Assembly (NCBI RefSeq): GCF_015354575.1
Contig: NZ_JACAFQ010000005.1
Location: 153,437-217,436 of the forward strand
Origin: Pseudomonas sp. UFMG81
Lineage (GTDB): Bacteria > Pseudomonadota > Gammaproteobacteria > Pseudomonadales > Pseudomonadaceae
Reading direction: 5' to 3'
Length of the DNA: 64,000 bases
This document shows, in pieces, positions 37,225 to 46,792 of this stretch. The translations under genes and the position numbers were made by a program. The notes under the pieces were generated by a model that searched no databases, was not told the DNA's origin, and saw only the letters and a list, made by a program, of their open reading frames with translations. The number at the start of each line of letters is the position of its first letter. Position 1 is the stretch's first letter.

Positions 37225-39033
37225 ATGTCCAAGAAAATCTTTGTTACCGACACGATCCTGCGCGACGCCCACCAGTCCCTGCTGGCAACCCGCATGCGCA
37301 CCGAAGACATGCTGCCGATCTGCGACAAGCTCGACAAGGTCGGCTACTGGTCGCTGGAAGTCTGGGGTGGCGCCACCTTCGACGCCTGCGTGCGCTTCCT
37401 GAAAGAAGACCCGTGGGAGCGCCTGCGCAAGCTGCGCAACGCCTTGCCCAACACCCGCCTGCAGATGCTCCTGCGCGGCCAGAACCTGCTGGGCTACCGC
37501 CACTACAGCGACGACGTGGTCAAGGCTTTCGTCGCCAAGGCAGCGGTCAACGGCATCGACGTGTTCCGCATCTTCGACGCCATGAACGATGTGCGTAACC
37601 TGCGCGTGGCCATCGAGGCGGTGAAGGCCGCCGGCAAGCACGCCCAGGGCACCATCGCCTACACCACCAGCCCCGTGCACACCGTCGACGCCTTCGTGCA
37701 GCAGGCCAAGCAGATGGAAGCCATGGGCTGCGACTCGGTGGCGATCAAGGACATGGCCGGCCTGCTGACCCCGTTCGCCACCGGCGAGCTGGTCAAGGCA
37801 CTCAAGGCCGAGCAGTCGCTGCCAGTATTCATCCACTCCCACGACACCGCCGGCCTGGCCGCCATGTGCCAGCTCAAGGCCGTTGAAAACGGCGTCGACC
37901 ACATCGACACCGCCATCTCCAGCTTCGCCTGGGGCACCAGCCACCCGGGCACCGAGTCGATGGTCGCCGCGCTCAAGGGCAGCGAATTCGACACCGGCCT
38001 GGACCTGGAGCTGTTGCAGGAAATCGGCCTGTACTTCTACGCCGTGCGCAAGAAGTACCACCAGTTCGAGAGCGAGTTCACCGCCGTGGATACCCGCGTG
38101 CAGGTCAACCAGGTGCCGGGCGGGATGATTTCCAACCTGGCCAACCAGCTCAAGGAGCAGGGTGCCCTCAGCCGCATGAACGAAGTGCTGGAGGAAATCC
38201 CGCGGGTGCGCGAAGACCTCGGCTTCCCGCCGCTGGTCACCCCCACCTCGCAGATCGTCGGCACCCAGGCGTTCTTCAACGTGCTGGCCGGCGAGCGCTA
38301 CAAGACCATCACCAACGAAGTGAAGCTGTACCTGCAAGGCGGCTACGGCAAGGCCCCGGGCGTGGTCAACGAGCAACTGCGGCGCCAGGCCATCGGCAGC
38401 GAAGAAGTGATCGACGTGCGCCCGGCCGACCTGCTCAAGCCAGAGATGGCCAAGCTGCGCGCCGACATCGGCGCCCTGGCCCAGAGCGAAGAAGACGTGT
38501 TGACTTTCGCCATGTTCCCCGACATTGGCCGCAAGTTCCTCGAAGAGCGCGAAGCCGGCACCCTCAAGCCCGAAGCCCTGCTGCCAATTCCGGAGGCCGG
38601 CGCGGTGGGTTCGGTGGGCGGCGAAGGCGTGCCGACCGAGTTCGTCATTGACGTGCACGGCGAAACCTACCGCGTCGACATCACCGGCGTGGGCGTCAAG
38701 GCCGAGGGCAAGCGCCACTTCTACCTGTCCATCGACGGCATGCCGGAAGAAGTGGTGTTCGAGCCGCTCAACGAGTTCGTCGGCGGTGGCAGCAGCAAGC
38801 GCAAGCAGGCCAGCGCACCGGGCCACGTCAGCACCACCATGCCGGGCAACATCGTCGATGTGCTGGTCAAGGAAGGTGATGTGGTCAAGGCTGGCCAGGC
38901 GGTGCTGATCACCGAAGCCATGAAGATGGAGACTGAAGTGCAGGCGGCGATCGCCGGTAAGGTAGTCGCCATCCACGTGGCCAAGGGCGACCGGGTGAAC
39001 CCGGGCGAGATCCTGATCGAGATCGAAGGCTGA
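37225..39033 (+). CDS. pycB: Pyruvate carboxylase subunit B (OadA-type carboxyltransferase with biotinyl domain)
   Basis: 602 residues. Carboxyltransferase domain (1-300) with TDTILRDAHQSLLATRMR, the metal-binding HSHDTAGLAAM and IKDMAGLLTP; a conserved PYC/OADA middle domain (300-460); a flexible linker; and the biotinyl domain with K567 in EAMKMETE as attachment site. Also annotated as oxaloacetate decarboxylase alpha subunit, but no beta/gamma membrane subunits are present and the biotin carboxylase is adjacent, which supports pyruvate carboxylase. GAGGA precedes ATG 37225. Confidence 0.95.
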   Translation: MSKKIFVTDTILRDAHQSLLATRMRTEDMLPICDKLDKVGYWSLEVWGGATFDACVRFLKEDPWERLRKLRNALPNTRLQMLLRGQNLLGYRHYSDDVVKAFVAKAAVNGIDVFRIFDAMNDVRNLRVAIEAVKAAGKHAQGTIAYTTSPVHTVDAFVQQAKQMEAMGCDSVAIKDMAGLLTPFATGELVKALKAEQSLPVFIHSHDTAGLAAMCQLKAVENGVDHIDTAISSFAWGTSHPGTESMVAALKGSEFDTGLDLELLQEIGLYFYAVRKKYHQFESEFTAVDTRVQVNQVPGGMISNLANQLKEQGALSRMNEVLEEIPRVREDLGFPPLVTPTSQIVGTQAFFNVLAGERYKTITNEVKLYLQGGYGKAPGVVNEQLRRQAIGSEEVIDVRPADLLKPEMAKLRADIGALAQSEEDVLTFAMFPDIGRKFLEEREAGTLKPEALLPIPEAGAVGSVGGEGVPTEFVIDVHGETYRVDITGVGVKAEGKRHFYLSIDGMPEEVVFEPLNEFVGGGSSKRKQASAPGHVSTTMPGNIVDVLVKEGDVVKAGQAVLITEAMKMETEVQAAIAGKVVAIHVAKGDRVNPGEILIEIEG

Positions 39034-39065
39034 GCAAAGCCTTCATCTACAAGCGGTTAACCTCT

Positions 39066-39090
39066 GGGGAGCGAATGCTCCCCTTTTTTT
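39066..39090 (+). terminator. Intrinsic terminator of the pycAB operon
   Basis: GGGGAGC (39066-39072) pairs with GCTCCCC (39077-39083) over a GAAT loop, followed by seven T residues. Confidence 0.95.
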
Positions 39091-39173
39091 CGCCTGCCGT
39101 TCCAGCCCCGGCAGGTTGCCGAGGTTGAAACGCCGCTGAGGATCGCCATTGGTAATGATCATCTATTTTTGAA

Positions 39174-39313
39174 CTGCACTTAAATGCAGATTTTTACTAT
39201 CGCTCGGCTATTAAATGCATTTAAATGCAGATTTGAACGATGTTGCACTATTGATCTGCACTATACTGCAGAGCAAATCGGGTCGCGCTTCAAAAAAGTG
39301 CAGTAACGTGCAG
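39174..39313. promoter_or_regulatory. Array of four operator-like palindromes before hipA
   Basis: Four 16-base sites of form NTGCA-N6-TGCAG: 39174-39189, 39215-39230, 39256-39271 and 39298-39313. Starts are 41, 41 and 42 bases apart, about four helical turns, so all face the same side of the DNA. Site 3 contains TATACT, a likely -10 element; site 4 ends just before the AGGTGG ribosome-binding sequence of hipA. HipB-type antitoxins autorepress from multiple palindromes in E. coli, so these are the likely HipB sites here. Confidence 0.85.
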
Positions 39314-39320
39314 GTGGCCA

Positions 39321-40646
39321 ATGAGCAAACTCACGCTCCAGTTATATAGCGACGGCAAGTGGCATGACACCATGGCCTTGAACTTTGCTGCGCCTGAGCA
39401 AAGTTTGCTTAGCCCCTGCGAGTTCGCCTACACCTCCGATTACGTAAAGAACCATACAGACGCCTACGACAGCCTTTTCAGCCAAGCGGTAAGCGCAAGG
39501 TTACCTGTCGATTTTGGTGCTCATCGGCTGGCACACGCGCCTGCATTCCTATACGACATTGCCCCTGCGGGCGCGGCAAAGCGCTTCCTGCTCAAGCATA
39601 TCGGCCGTGAGAAACCGGCAGGCATCGGCGATGACCTGTTTCTGTTGGGGCGCTGCACACCTGCGCCTATTGGCAACTTGCGTATCAAGGAGTCGACCGA
39701 GTGGTTGGACTTGGCAGACCCCATGGGCTTTACCCGGGAGGACGTTGTCACGCGGGATCAACGCTTTCTGGAGTACGCCTATGAGCAGGGTGCGGCGATC
39801 GGTGGTGCAACAGGTGCTGGCGGGGAAGCGCCCAAGTTGTTAATGACCGAGGACGCCGGTGGCCGGCTGTACCCGGACGCAGTGCTTGCTGATGAGCGTG
39901 CCCAACGGCACTGGTTCATCAAGTTCGCCAGAAATCAGGCCCTGGCCAACGACCAGGAAATCCTGCGCGCTGAGCACCTGTACTACAAAGCCTTGCAGCA
40001 GCTTGGCCTGGAAACGGTGGCCAGCTCGCATATGGCGCTGGAGGAAGGCAGCAAACCCAGCCTGTGGCTGGAGCGCTTCGACCGACAGGTAACAAGCCAA
40101 GGGGTAGAGCGGTTCGCGGTAGAGTCGATGTATGCATTGTGCGGCGTGAGCGAGGCCGGTAGCCGAATGGGGCATTTGGAAGCGATAGAGGCTTTGGCCT
40201 GGCTGTGGATAGAAGCAGGGCAGAAAGGTGAAGTGCCTGAGATGATTGCGGACTATATGCGTCGTGATCTGATCAACAAGATTCTGGGCAATGCCGACAA
40301 CCATGGGCGCAACACGGCCATCATCCGCACCCGCAAGGCCGTGCGCCTGGCGCCGATCTATGACCTTGCACCGATGGTGATGGATCAGGAAGGGATAACC
40401 CGGACGACCAAATGGCCGGCGTCGATCGAACGGGCGGGCGAAATCGACTGGAGAGCGGCCTGTGACGCCTTGGCTACAGTGATGGACCCGGAGCAGGCCT
40501 TCCAGCGCTTGCGCCAGGATGCCCGCAACCTGGTGGCATTGCCGGACATTCTGTCTGACCTGGGGCTCTCTGACAGTGTGATGAACCATCCGGCCATTGC
40601 ACTCGGCGCGCTGGAGCGCCGGCTGACCGCCTGGGGGCTGACATGA
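39321..40646 (+). CDS. hipA: HipA-family serine/threonine kinase toxin
   Basis: 441-residue HipA-like kinase. N-subdomain about 1-110, a glycine-rich loop GGATGAGGEAPK (161-172), ATP-binding lysine K201 in HWFIKF, catalytic aspartate D326 and N331 in GNADNHGRN, and metal-binding D348 in IYDLAP: all key residues of an active kinase are present. E. coli HipA phosphorylates glutamyl-tRNA synthetase and HipT tryptophanyl-tRNA synthetase; the target here cannot be told. The helix-turn-helix partner follows with a four-base overlap, so the kinase precedes its antitoxin, opposite to E. coli hipBA. Codon use and the A+T-rich promoter differ from neighbours, suggesting acquisition. Confidence 0.9.
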   Translation: MSKLTLQLYSDGKWHDTMALNFAAPEQSLLSPCEFAYTSDYVKNHTDAYDSLFSQAVSARLPVDFGAHRLAHAPAFLYDIAPAGAAKRFLLKHIGREKPAGIGDDLFLLGRCTPAPIGNLRIKESTEWLDLADPMGFTREDVVTRDQRFLEYAYEQGAAIGGATGAGGEAPKLLMTEDAGGRLYPDAVLADERAQRHWFIKFARNQALANDQEILRAEHLYYKALQQLGLETVASSHMALEEGSKPSLWLERFDRQVTSQGVERFAVESMYALCGVSEAGSRMGHLEAIEALAWLWIEAGQKGEVPEMIADYMRRDLINKILGNADNHGRNTAIIRTRKAVRLAPIYDLAPMVMDQEGITRTTKWPASIERAGEIDWRAACDALATVMDPEQAFQRLRQDARNLVALPDILSDLGLSDSVMNHPAIALGALERRLTAWGLT

Positions 40647-40921
40647 CGGTTTCCATTGATGTGCGCGGATTATTGATCGACGCAGTGCGCGAGGGTATCG
40701 CTGACGGCAGCCTGGAGCTTGGCGCGGCAGTGCGACGGCTGCGTGTCGAGGTGGCCAAGATGCAACAGGCCCAGTTTGCGAAGATGTGCAAGATTTCGGT
40801 TCGTACGCTGATCCAGATCGAGCAGGGGGAGGGCAACCCCACGCTGAAGTCACTGAACGCAGTGTTCAAGCCGTTTGGATTGAAAATGGGTGTGGTTAGC
40901 CGTAACCGTCCGATCAGCTGA
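40643..40921 (+). CDS. hipB: HipB-like XRE-family antitoxin/repressor
   Basis: 92-residue DNA-binding protein: a helical N-terminal part (1-45), then an XRE helix-turn-helix at about 45-90 (AQFAKMCKISVRTLIQIEQGEGNPTLKSLNAVFKP spans it in two pieces) and a short tail. It should neutralise the kinase and repress the operon from the palindromes at 39174-39313. The extended N-terminal helix is unusual against the 88-residue E. coli HipB, where the helix-turn-helix is nearer the start. ATG overlaps the hipA stop. Confidence 0.88.
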   Translation: MTVSIDVRGLLIDAVREGIADGSLELGAAVRRLRVEVAKMQQAQFAKMCKISVRTLIQIEQGEGNPTLKSLNAVFKPFGLKMGVVSRNRPIS

Positions 40922-40926
40922 CTGCA

Positions 40927-40976
40927 TCGCGGGGCAAGTCGCAAGCGTGGGAGCGCCGATGCGCCTTGCCCCGCGA
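40927..40976. repeat. Inverted repeat after hipB (REP-like or terminator)
   Basis: TCGCGGGGCAAG (40927-40938) is exactly inverted as CTTGCCCCGCGA (40965-40976), with GTGGGAGCGCC in the loop as in other REPs here. Lies between convergent genes; no T run. Confidence 0.75.
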
Positions 40977-40981
40977 CTGGT

Positions 40982-41653
40982 TCAGCCCAGGCGGCACGTT
41001 TCCAGCGTTCGCACCTGCCCCTCAGGCTGCTGGTTTTCCTCACTCAGCCAACGCTCGAACCCCGCCGCCACGGCCGGCCATTCGGTATCGGTAATCGAGT
41101 ACCAGGCGGTATCCCGGTTGCGATCCTTGACCACCATGTGATTGCGGAACACCCCTTCGAACACAAAGCCGAAGCGCTCCGCCGCGCGCTTGGAGCGGGC
41201 GTTGGCGTTGTTGCACTTCCATTCCAGCCGGCGGTTGCCCAGCGCGAAGCCCAGCTTGCTCAACAGGTACACCGCCTCGGTGCCCTTGGGCGTGCGCTGC
41301 ATGGCGGCGCCGAAGGCGATATGGCCGATCTCGAAGCGCCCCTGCTCGGGGACGATCGACATGTAGCTGAGGATGCCCTGGACCTGGCCGTTGGCGCGGT
41401 CGATGACGCTGTAGAACAGCGGGTCGCGGCTGGCGGCATTGCCTTGCAGCCAACGGTCGAAGCTGTCCCGCTCGCTGAATGGGCCATACGGCAGGTAGTC
41501 CCACAGCACCGGGTCCGAACCCGGCCCTTGCAGCACTTGCCAGAGATCGTCGCCATGGCGCGTCGGATCGAGCTTTTCCAGGCGGATGAAGCGGCCGTCG
41601 ATAGGCGCGGCGTCGGGCGTGCCCGCGGGTTTCCAGTTCAATGCGTCGGTCAT
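40982..41653 (-). CDS. GNAT-family N-acetyltransferase (RimJ/RimL type)
   Basis: 223-residue acetyltransferase of the Acetyltransf_3 group: IRLEKLDPTRHGDDLW at the start, IGHIAFGAAMQRTPKGTEAVYLL, the co-substrate loop region, and RLEWKCNNANARSKRAAERFGFVFEG. Proteins of this group modify amino groups of proteins or small molecules; substrate unknown. ATG 41653 (MTDALNW) is chosen over an earlier in-frame start. It is seven bases after the next GNAT gene on the same strand, forming a three-gene minus-strand unit with the PaiB gene. Confidence 0.87.
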   Translation of the reverse strand: MTDALNWKPAGTPDAAPIDGRFIRLEKLDPTRHGDDLWQVLQGPGSDPVLWDYLPYGPFSERDSFDRWLQGNAASRDPLFYSVIDRANGQVQGILSYMSIVPEQGRFEIGHIAFGAAMQRTPKGTEAVYLLSKLGFALGNRRLEWKCNNANARSKRAAERFGFVFEGVFRNHMVVKDRNRDTAWYSITDTEWPAVAAGFERWLSEENQQPEGQVRTLETCRLG

Positions 41654-41660
41654 GGGCGGC

Positions 41661-42107
41661 CTACAATGCTTTGCGAAATTGGATGAAGCCCGGGCGCTCG
41701 GCAACCTGCTCGTACAGGCTGATGGCGGTGGCGTTGGTCTCGTGGGTCAGCCAGTGCACCTTGCCGCAGCCGGCGGCCTTGGCCGCGGCATAGACGTGTT
41801 CGATCAGCTGGCGGCCGATGCCCAGGCCCCGCACTTCGCTGTCCACATACAGGTCCTGCAGGTAGCAGGAGTGCTCGATGCTCCAGTTGGAGCGATGGTA
41901 GATGAAGTTGACCATCCCCACCGCCTTGCCATCGACCCAGGCCAGCGTCGAATGGGTCGGTTCGCTGGTATCGAGCAGGCGCTGCCAGGTGCTGGCGCTG
42001 ACCGTTTCGGGCAGTTCTGTTTGGTAGAAGCGCAGGTAGGCCTGCCACAGCGGCAGCCAGGCGGCGTGGTCGGCGGCGCCCACCGGGCGCAGGGTAATGC
42101 TGGTCAT
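41661..42107 (-). CDS. GNAT-family N-acetyltransferase
   Basis: 148-residue Acetyltransf_1 protein. The acetyl-CoA pyrophosphate loop is seen in YVDSEVRGLGIGRQLIEHV, followed by HWLTHETNATAISLYEQV. N-terminal segment TLRPVGAADHAAWLPLWQAY is typical of amine/aminoglycoside-like acetyltransferases. Middle gene of the unit; 12 bases after the PaiB gene. Confidence 0.88.
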   Translation of the reverse strand: MTSITLRPVGAADHAAWLPLWQAYLRFYQTELPETVSASTWQRLLDTSEPTHSTLAWVDGKAVGMVNFIYHRSNWSIEHSCYLQDLYVDSEVRGLGIGRQLIEHVYAAAKAAGCGKVHWLTHETNATAISLYEQVAERPGFIQFRKAL

Positions 42108-42119
42108 GGGCCTTTTCCT

Positions 42120-42749
42120 TCAGAGGTCGCGCATGTGCGCGGCGAGTTGGTTATCCACAGGGTCCGTGCTGGCGGCCAGGCCTTCGCGTACACCGGCGAT
42201 GTCTTGCATCGAGCGGTTCTGGCTGAGTTTGCGCGCGCCCTGGAGGCGGGTAATGGGCAGGCGAATGCCGACAATGGCGCGGAGCATGCCTTCGAGGTAG
42301 TCAGCGGGGGCGTCGGCCACCGTCCATGGCGCTGCGCGGCCTTGTTCATGGCGATCCGTCAGGCGGCTGACGATGTCCAGCAGCGGCGCTGGCTCATGGA
42401 TCACCTCGACCACGCCCCAGGCATGCACGGCCGTGTAGTTCCAGGTGGGCACCACCTTGGGGTTGTCGGCTTTGCTCGGGTAGTACGTGGGGCTGACATA
42501 GGCGTCGGCGCCAGGGAACACCAGCAGGGCTTGCGCGCCTTGCTCCAGGTCCTGCCATTGGCGGTTGGCGCGGGCCAGGTGGGCATACACGGTGCCGAAC
42601 TCGCCTTCGCCGGTCGCCACCAGCACCGGCACGTGGCTGGCCAGCAGCCCTTGCTCGCCATGGCTGACCAGCATGGCCAGGCGTGTTTCCAGCATGTGCT
42701 GGTGCAAGCGGCCGAGGTCGTGTTCCTGGTGCGGTTTGCTGTTGTACAT
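42120..42749 (-). CDS. FMN-binding PaiB-family protein
   Basis: 209-residue split-barrel flavoprotein of the PaiB family. Signatures: SHVPVLVATGEGEFGTVYAHLARANRQW, GADAYVSPTYYPSK, VPTWNYTAVHAWG and RLQGARKLSQNRS. PaiB in Bacillus is called a negative regulator of sporulation and protease genes and is paired with the acetyltransferase PaiA; here two GNAT genes follow, an analogous pairing. Diverges from a MocR regulator 90 bases away, which probably controls it. Confidence 0.9.
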   Translation of the reverse strand: MYNSKPHQEHDLGRLHQHMLETRLAMLVSHGEQGLLASHVPVLVATGEGEFGTVYAHLARANRQWQDLEQGAQALLVFPGADAYVSPTYYPSKADNPKVVPTWNYTAVHAWGVVEVIHEPAPLLDIVSRLTDRHEQGRAAPWTVADAPADYLEGMLRAIVGIRLPITRLQGARKLSQNRSMQDIAGVREGLAASTDPVDNQLAAHMRDL

Positions 42750-42839
42750 GCCGGGGTTCCTTGTGCAGTGGCTTCATCCTAGGCAGGCTATTGGTCCTGT
42801 GTAAGAGCCATTCATGTCTGTTTTCATAGGTCCATTGCC

Positions 42840-44360
42840 ATGAGCCAACACGCGCTGCCCTTCGACCCTGCCGGCCTTGAACTCGACCGTCGTCGCGGCC
42901 TCAGCCAGCAGCTGTACCAGGCCCTGCGCGCGCGGGTACTGGACGGGCGCCTGGGCAGTGGCACCCGGTTGCCGGCTACCCGAGACCTGGCGGCGATGCT
43001 GGGGCTGTCGCGCAACAGTGTGGTGCGCGCCTACGACCAGCTCTATGCCGAAGGCTTTATCGAAAGCCGGGTAGGCGATGGCACCTATGTCAGCCAGCTG
43101 ACGAAACTATCCACACAACTGTCCACAGGGTTATCCCTGGGTTTATCAACAGAGTTATCCACATTTTGTGCCGCTGATACTGAGGATTTATCCAGTTCAG
43201 GCGCTTCCAGCGAGCCCATCGAACGTCTGAAAAAGCACCATTTACCCCCTCCCCGAAGCGGATCGCCACGGGCGTTTCGCGTGGGCGTGCCGGCGTTCGA
43301 CCTGTTCCCGTTCGACGTGTGGGCCAAGCTGCACGCGGGTTTCTGGCGAAATCCCGAACCGGCATTGCTGGGCTATGGCGACCCAGCCGGTGAGATGCCG
43401 CTGCGTGAGCTGATCGCCACCTACCTGCGCCGCTCTCGGGGGCTCTCCTGCACGGCTGAACAAATTGTGATCACCAGTGGTGCGCAGGAGGCGATCAGCC
43501 TTTGTGCACAGTTGCTGTTGCGGCCGGGGCACGGTGTGGCTGTGGAAAACCCGGGGTATCGCGCCGCCGGGCATGCGTTCGCCGTCGCCGGAGCGACGCT
43601 TCGCGGTGTGCCGGTGGACGAGGAGGGCATGGACTGCGCGAGATTGGCCCAGATGCCCGACTGCCGCCTGGCCTATGTCACGCCGGCTCACCAGTACCCC
43701 ACCGGCGTGACCCTGAGCCTGGCTCGGCGCCTGGCCCTGCTGGACTGGGCCGCGCGGCAGGATGGCTGGATCGTCGAGGACGACTACGACGGCGAGTACC
43801 GCTACAGCGGTGCACCGCTGGCGCCGTTGGCGGCGCTGGATCGGCAGGGCCGGGTGCTGTACGTCGGCACCTTCGGCAAGATCGCCTTCCCCGCATTGCG
43901 CCTGGGCTACCTGGTGCTGCCCAGGCGCCTGGTGCAGGCGTTCAGTCAGAGCCGGGCGCTGGCGGTGCGGCATTCGGAGGTGGGCACCCAGTGCGTGATG
44001 GCCGCGTTCATGGCCCAGGGGCATTTCCAGCGGCATATTCGCCGAATGCGCCGGGCAGCGTTGGCGCGGCGCAATGTGCTGAGGGCCGGCTGGCCGGCAG
44101 AGGTGCCGGGGTTGGGGGCGATGCCGGACGTGGCGGCGGGGCTGCATGTGAAAGTGGCTGTGGATAACTTTGCGCGGGAGCAGGAACTGGTGGCTCGGGC
44201 CGAGGCGGTGGGGGTGGAGCTCAATCCCCTGAGCGGGTATTGGCTGGAGGACAGCGAGGTGCCTGTGGATAAGCGCGCAGGGCTGGTGCTGGGGTTCGCG
44301 GCGGTGCCGGAGGCCCAGATTGCCGATGCCCTGATGCGCCTGCGCAAGGCTTGGAGGTAG
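42840..44360 (+). CDS. MocR/PdxR-family regulator (GntR DNA-binding plus aminotransferase-like domain)
   Basis: 506-residue regulator. GntR winged helix at about 10-85 (GTRLPATRDLAAMLGLSRNSVVRAY), a long linker (86-140), and a fold-type I PLP-binding domain: ITSGAQEAISL, ENPGYRAAGHAF, VTPAHQYPTGVTLS, EDDYDGEYRY and the PLP lysine in GTFGKIAFPALRLGY. The linker contains a four-residue tandem repeat LST(Q/G/E/F) at residues 90-109, encoded by 12-base DNA repeats that resemble DnaA boxes. Divergent from paiB and two acetyltransferases, its likely targets. Confidence 0.93.
   Translation: MSQHALPFDPAGLELDRRRGLSQQLYQALRARVLDGRLGSGTRLPATRDLAAMLGLSRNSVVRAYDQLYAEGFIESRVGDGTYVSQLTKLSTQLSTGLSLGLSTELSTFCAADTEDLSSSGASSEPIERLKKHHLPPPRSGSPRAFRVGVPAFDLFPFDVWAKLHAGFWRNPEPALLGYGDPAGEMPLRELIATYLRRSRGLSCTAEQIVITSGAQEAISLCAQLLLRPGHGVAVENPGYRAAGHAFAVAGATLRGVPVDEEGMDCARLAQMPDCRLAYVTPAHQYPTGVTLSLARRLALLDWAARQDGWIVEDDYDGEYRYSGAPLAPLAALDRQGRVLYVGTFGKIAFPALRLGYLVLPRRLVQAFSQSRALAVRHSEVGTQCVMAAFMAQGHFQRHIRRMRRAALARRNVLRAGWPAEVPGLGAMPDVAAGLHVKVAVDNFAREQELVARAEAVGVELNPLSGYWLEDSEVPVDKRAGLVLGFAAVPEAQIADALMRLRKAWR
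43107..43163 (+). repeat. 12-base tandem repeat of DnaA-box-like 9-mers inside the MocR gene
   Basis: Five 9-mers begin exactly 12 bases apart: CTATCCACA 43107, CTGTCCACA 43119, TTATCCCTG 43131, TTATCAACA 43143 and TTATCCACA 43155; a sixth degenerate one, TTATCCAGT, is at 43188. The last of the five is the perfect DnaA-box consensus and all have the same orientation. Confidence 0.85.
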
Positions 44361-44374
44361 GAACGACAGTCTTC

Positions 44375-44505
44375 TGTAGGAGCGGCCTTGCCGGGGCGCC
44401 GGACCGGTCGGAAAGGGGCGCGAAGCGGCCCCCGGATTTCGGCGTCACCGCAAATATTGCCGGGGCTGCTACGCAGCCCTTTCGCGACACAAGGCCGCTC
44501 CTACA
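44375..44505. repeat. REP pair between MocR and polyamine-binding genes
   Basis: Inverted REP copies, TGTAGGAGCGGCCTTG starting at 44375 and the mirror end at 44505, between convergent genes. Confidence 0.85.
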
Positions 44506-44523
44506 GGAAACAGGTCGAGCGCT

Positions 44524-45627
44524 TCAGGTACCGGATTTGATCTTGGTCCAGGCCCGCGTCCGCGCGCGCTCGGCATCCCGCGGCAGCGGCTTTAGCGTAT
44601 ACAACTTGGCCATCGCCTCCGCCGTCGGGTACAGGTTGGGGTTGTTGCGGATCGCCGGGCTGACCTTGTCGGTCGCGTCCTTGTTCGGGTTGGGGTAGCC
44701 GACGAAATCGCTGATCGGCGCAATCACCTCAGGCCGCAGCAGGTAGTTGATGAAGGTGTGGGCATCTTCCGGGTTGGCCGCGTTCTTCGGGATCGCCAGC
44801 ATGTCGAACCAGATCGGCGCCCCTTCCTTCGGCAGGCGCATGTCCACCACCACGCCGTTCTTGGCCTCGCGCGCCCGGTTGGCGGCCTGGGAGAAGCTGC
44901 CCGAATAGCCCACCGCCACGCAGATATCGCCATTGGCGATGTCGGCCATGTATTTGGAGGAGTGGAAGTAAGTGACGTGCGGGCGGATCTTCAGCAGCAG
45001 GTCCTGGGCTTTCTGGTAGTCGGCCGGCTTGCCGCTGTTGGGGTCCAGGCCCAGGTACGAAAGGGCCAGCGGCAGGATCTCCGACGGTGAATCGAGCAGC
45101 GCCACGCCGCACTGCTTGAGCTTGGCGATGTTCTCTTGCTTGAAGATCAGGTCCCAGCTGTCCACCGGCGCGTCGTCGCCCAGCACCGCCTTGACCTTGG
45201 CCGGGTTGAAGCCGATCAGCACGGTGCCGTACATGTAGGGCACGGCGAACTTGTTGCCGGGGTCGTTGGCCTCGATCAGCTTCATTAGCGCCGGGTCCAG
45301 GTGCTGCCAGTTGGGCAGCTTGCTGCGGTCCAGTGGCTGGAACACCCCGGCCTCGATCTGCTTGGCGAGGAACACGTTGGAAGGCACCACCACGTCGTAG
45401 CCGGAGTTGCCGGTGAGCAGCTTGGCCTCCAGCGCCTCGTTGGTGTCGAAGATGTCGTAGATCAGCTTGACCCCGCTGTCCTTCTGGAAGTCGACGAGGG
45501 TCTGCGGGGTGATGTAGTCGAACCAGTTGTACACCCGCAGGGTGCGCTGTTCGGCGTGGGCCGGCAGGGCGCCGGTGAGCAGGCCGGCGGCGATGAGCGG
45601 GGCGAGCAGACGCTTGAGTCGGACCAT
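44524..45627 (-). CDS. Periplasmic polyamine-binding protein (PotF/SpuD family)
   Basis: 367-residue ABC-type solute-binding protein with signal peptide (about 1-25, [10 protein letters not shown]). [52 protein letters not shown] and [13 protein letters not shown] mark the PotF/SpuD/SpuE family that binds putrescine or spermidine. No permease or ATPase genes are adjacent, so it must use subunits encoded elsewhere or act with the neighbouring deacetylase on acetylpolyamines. Two bases separate it from that gene, on the same strand, indicating one operon. Confidence 0.92.
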   Translation of the reverse strand: MVRLKRLLAPLIAAGLLTGALPAHAEQRTLRVYNWFDYITPQTLVDFQKDSGVKLIYDIFDTNEALEAKLLTGNSGYDVVVPSNVFLAKQIEAGVFQPLDRSKLPNWQHLDPALMKLIEANDPGNKFAVPYMYGTVLIGFNPAKVKAVLGDDAPVDSWDLIFKQENIAKLKQCGVALLDSPSEILPLALSYLGLDPNSGKPADYQKAQDLLLKIRPHVTYFHSSKYMADIANGDICVAVGYSGSFSQAANRAREAKNGVVVDMRLPKEGAPIWFDMLAIPKNAANPEDAHTFINYLLRPEVIAPISDFVGYPNPNKDATDKVSPAIRNNPNLYPTAEAMAKLYTLKPLPRDAERARTRAWTKIKSGT

Positions 45628-45629
45628 GT

Positions 45630-46670
<1,041 letters not shown>

Positions 46671-46792
46671 TTGTTGTTCTCCGGGTATCACTGGCGTGGG
46701 CTCATTCTGGTGGGTGGGCCAATGAAGGGAGAATGGTGCGGATGGCCAAAAGGGGATCGATATGGCCAAGTCATCTGGCCTTGTCTGTCAGG

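Noticed and set aside
39034..40976. Prophage or integron around hipA-hipB
   Set aside because: No integrase, attachment repeats or tRNA are seen; only a two-gene cassette with its own promoter.
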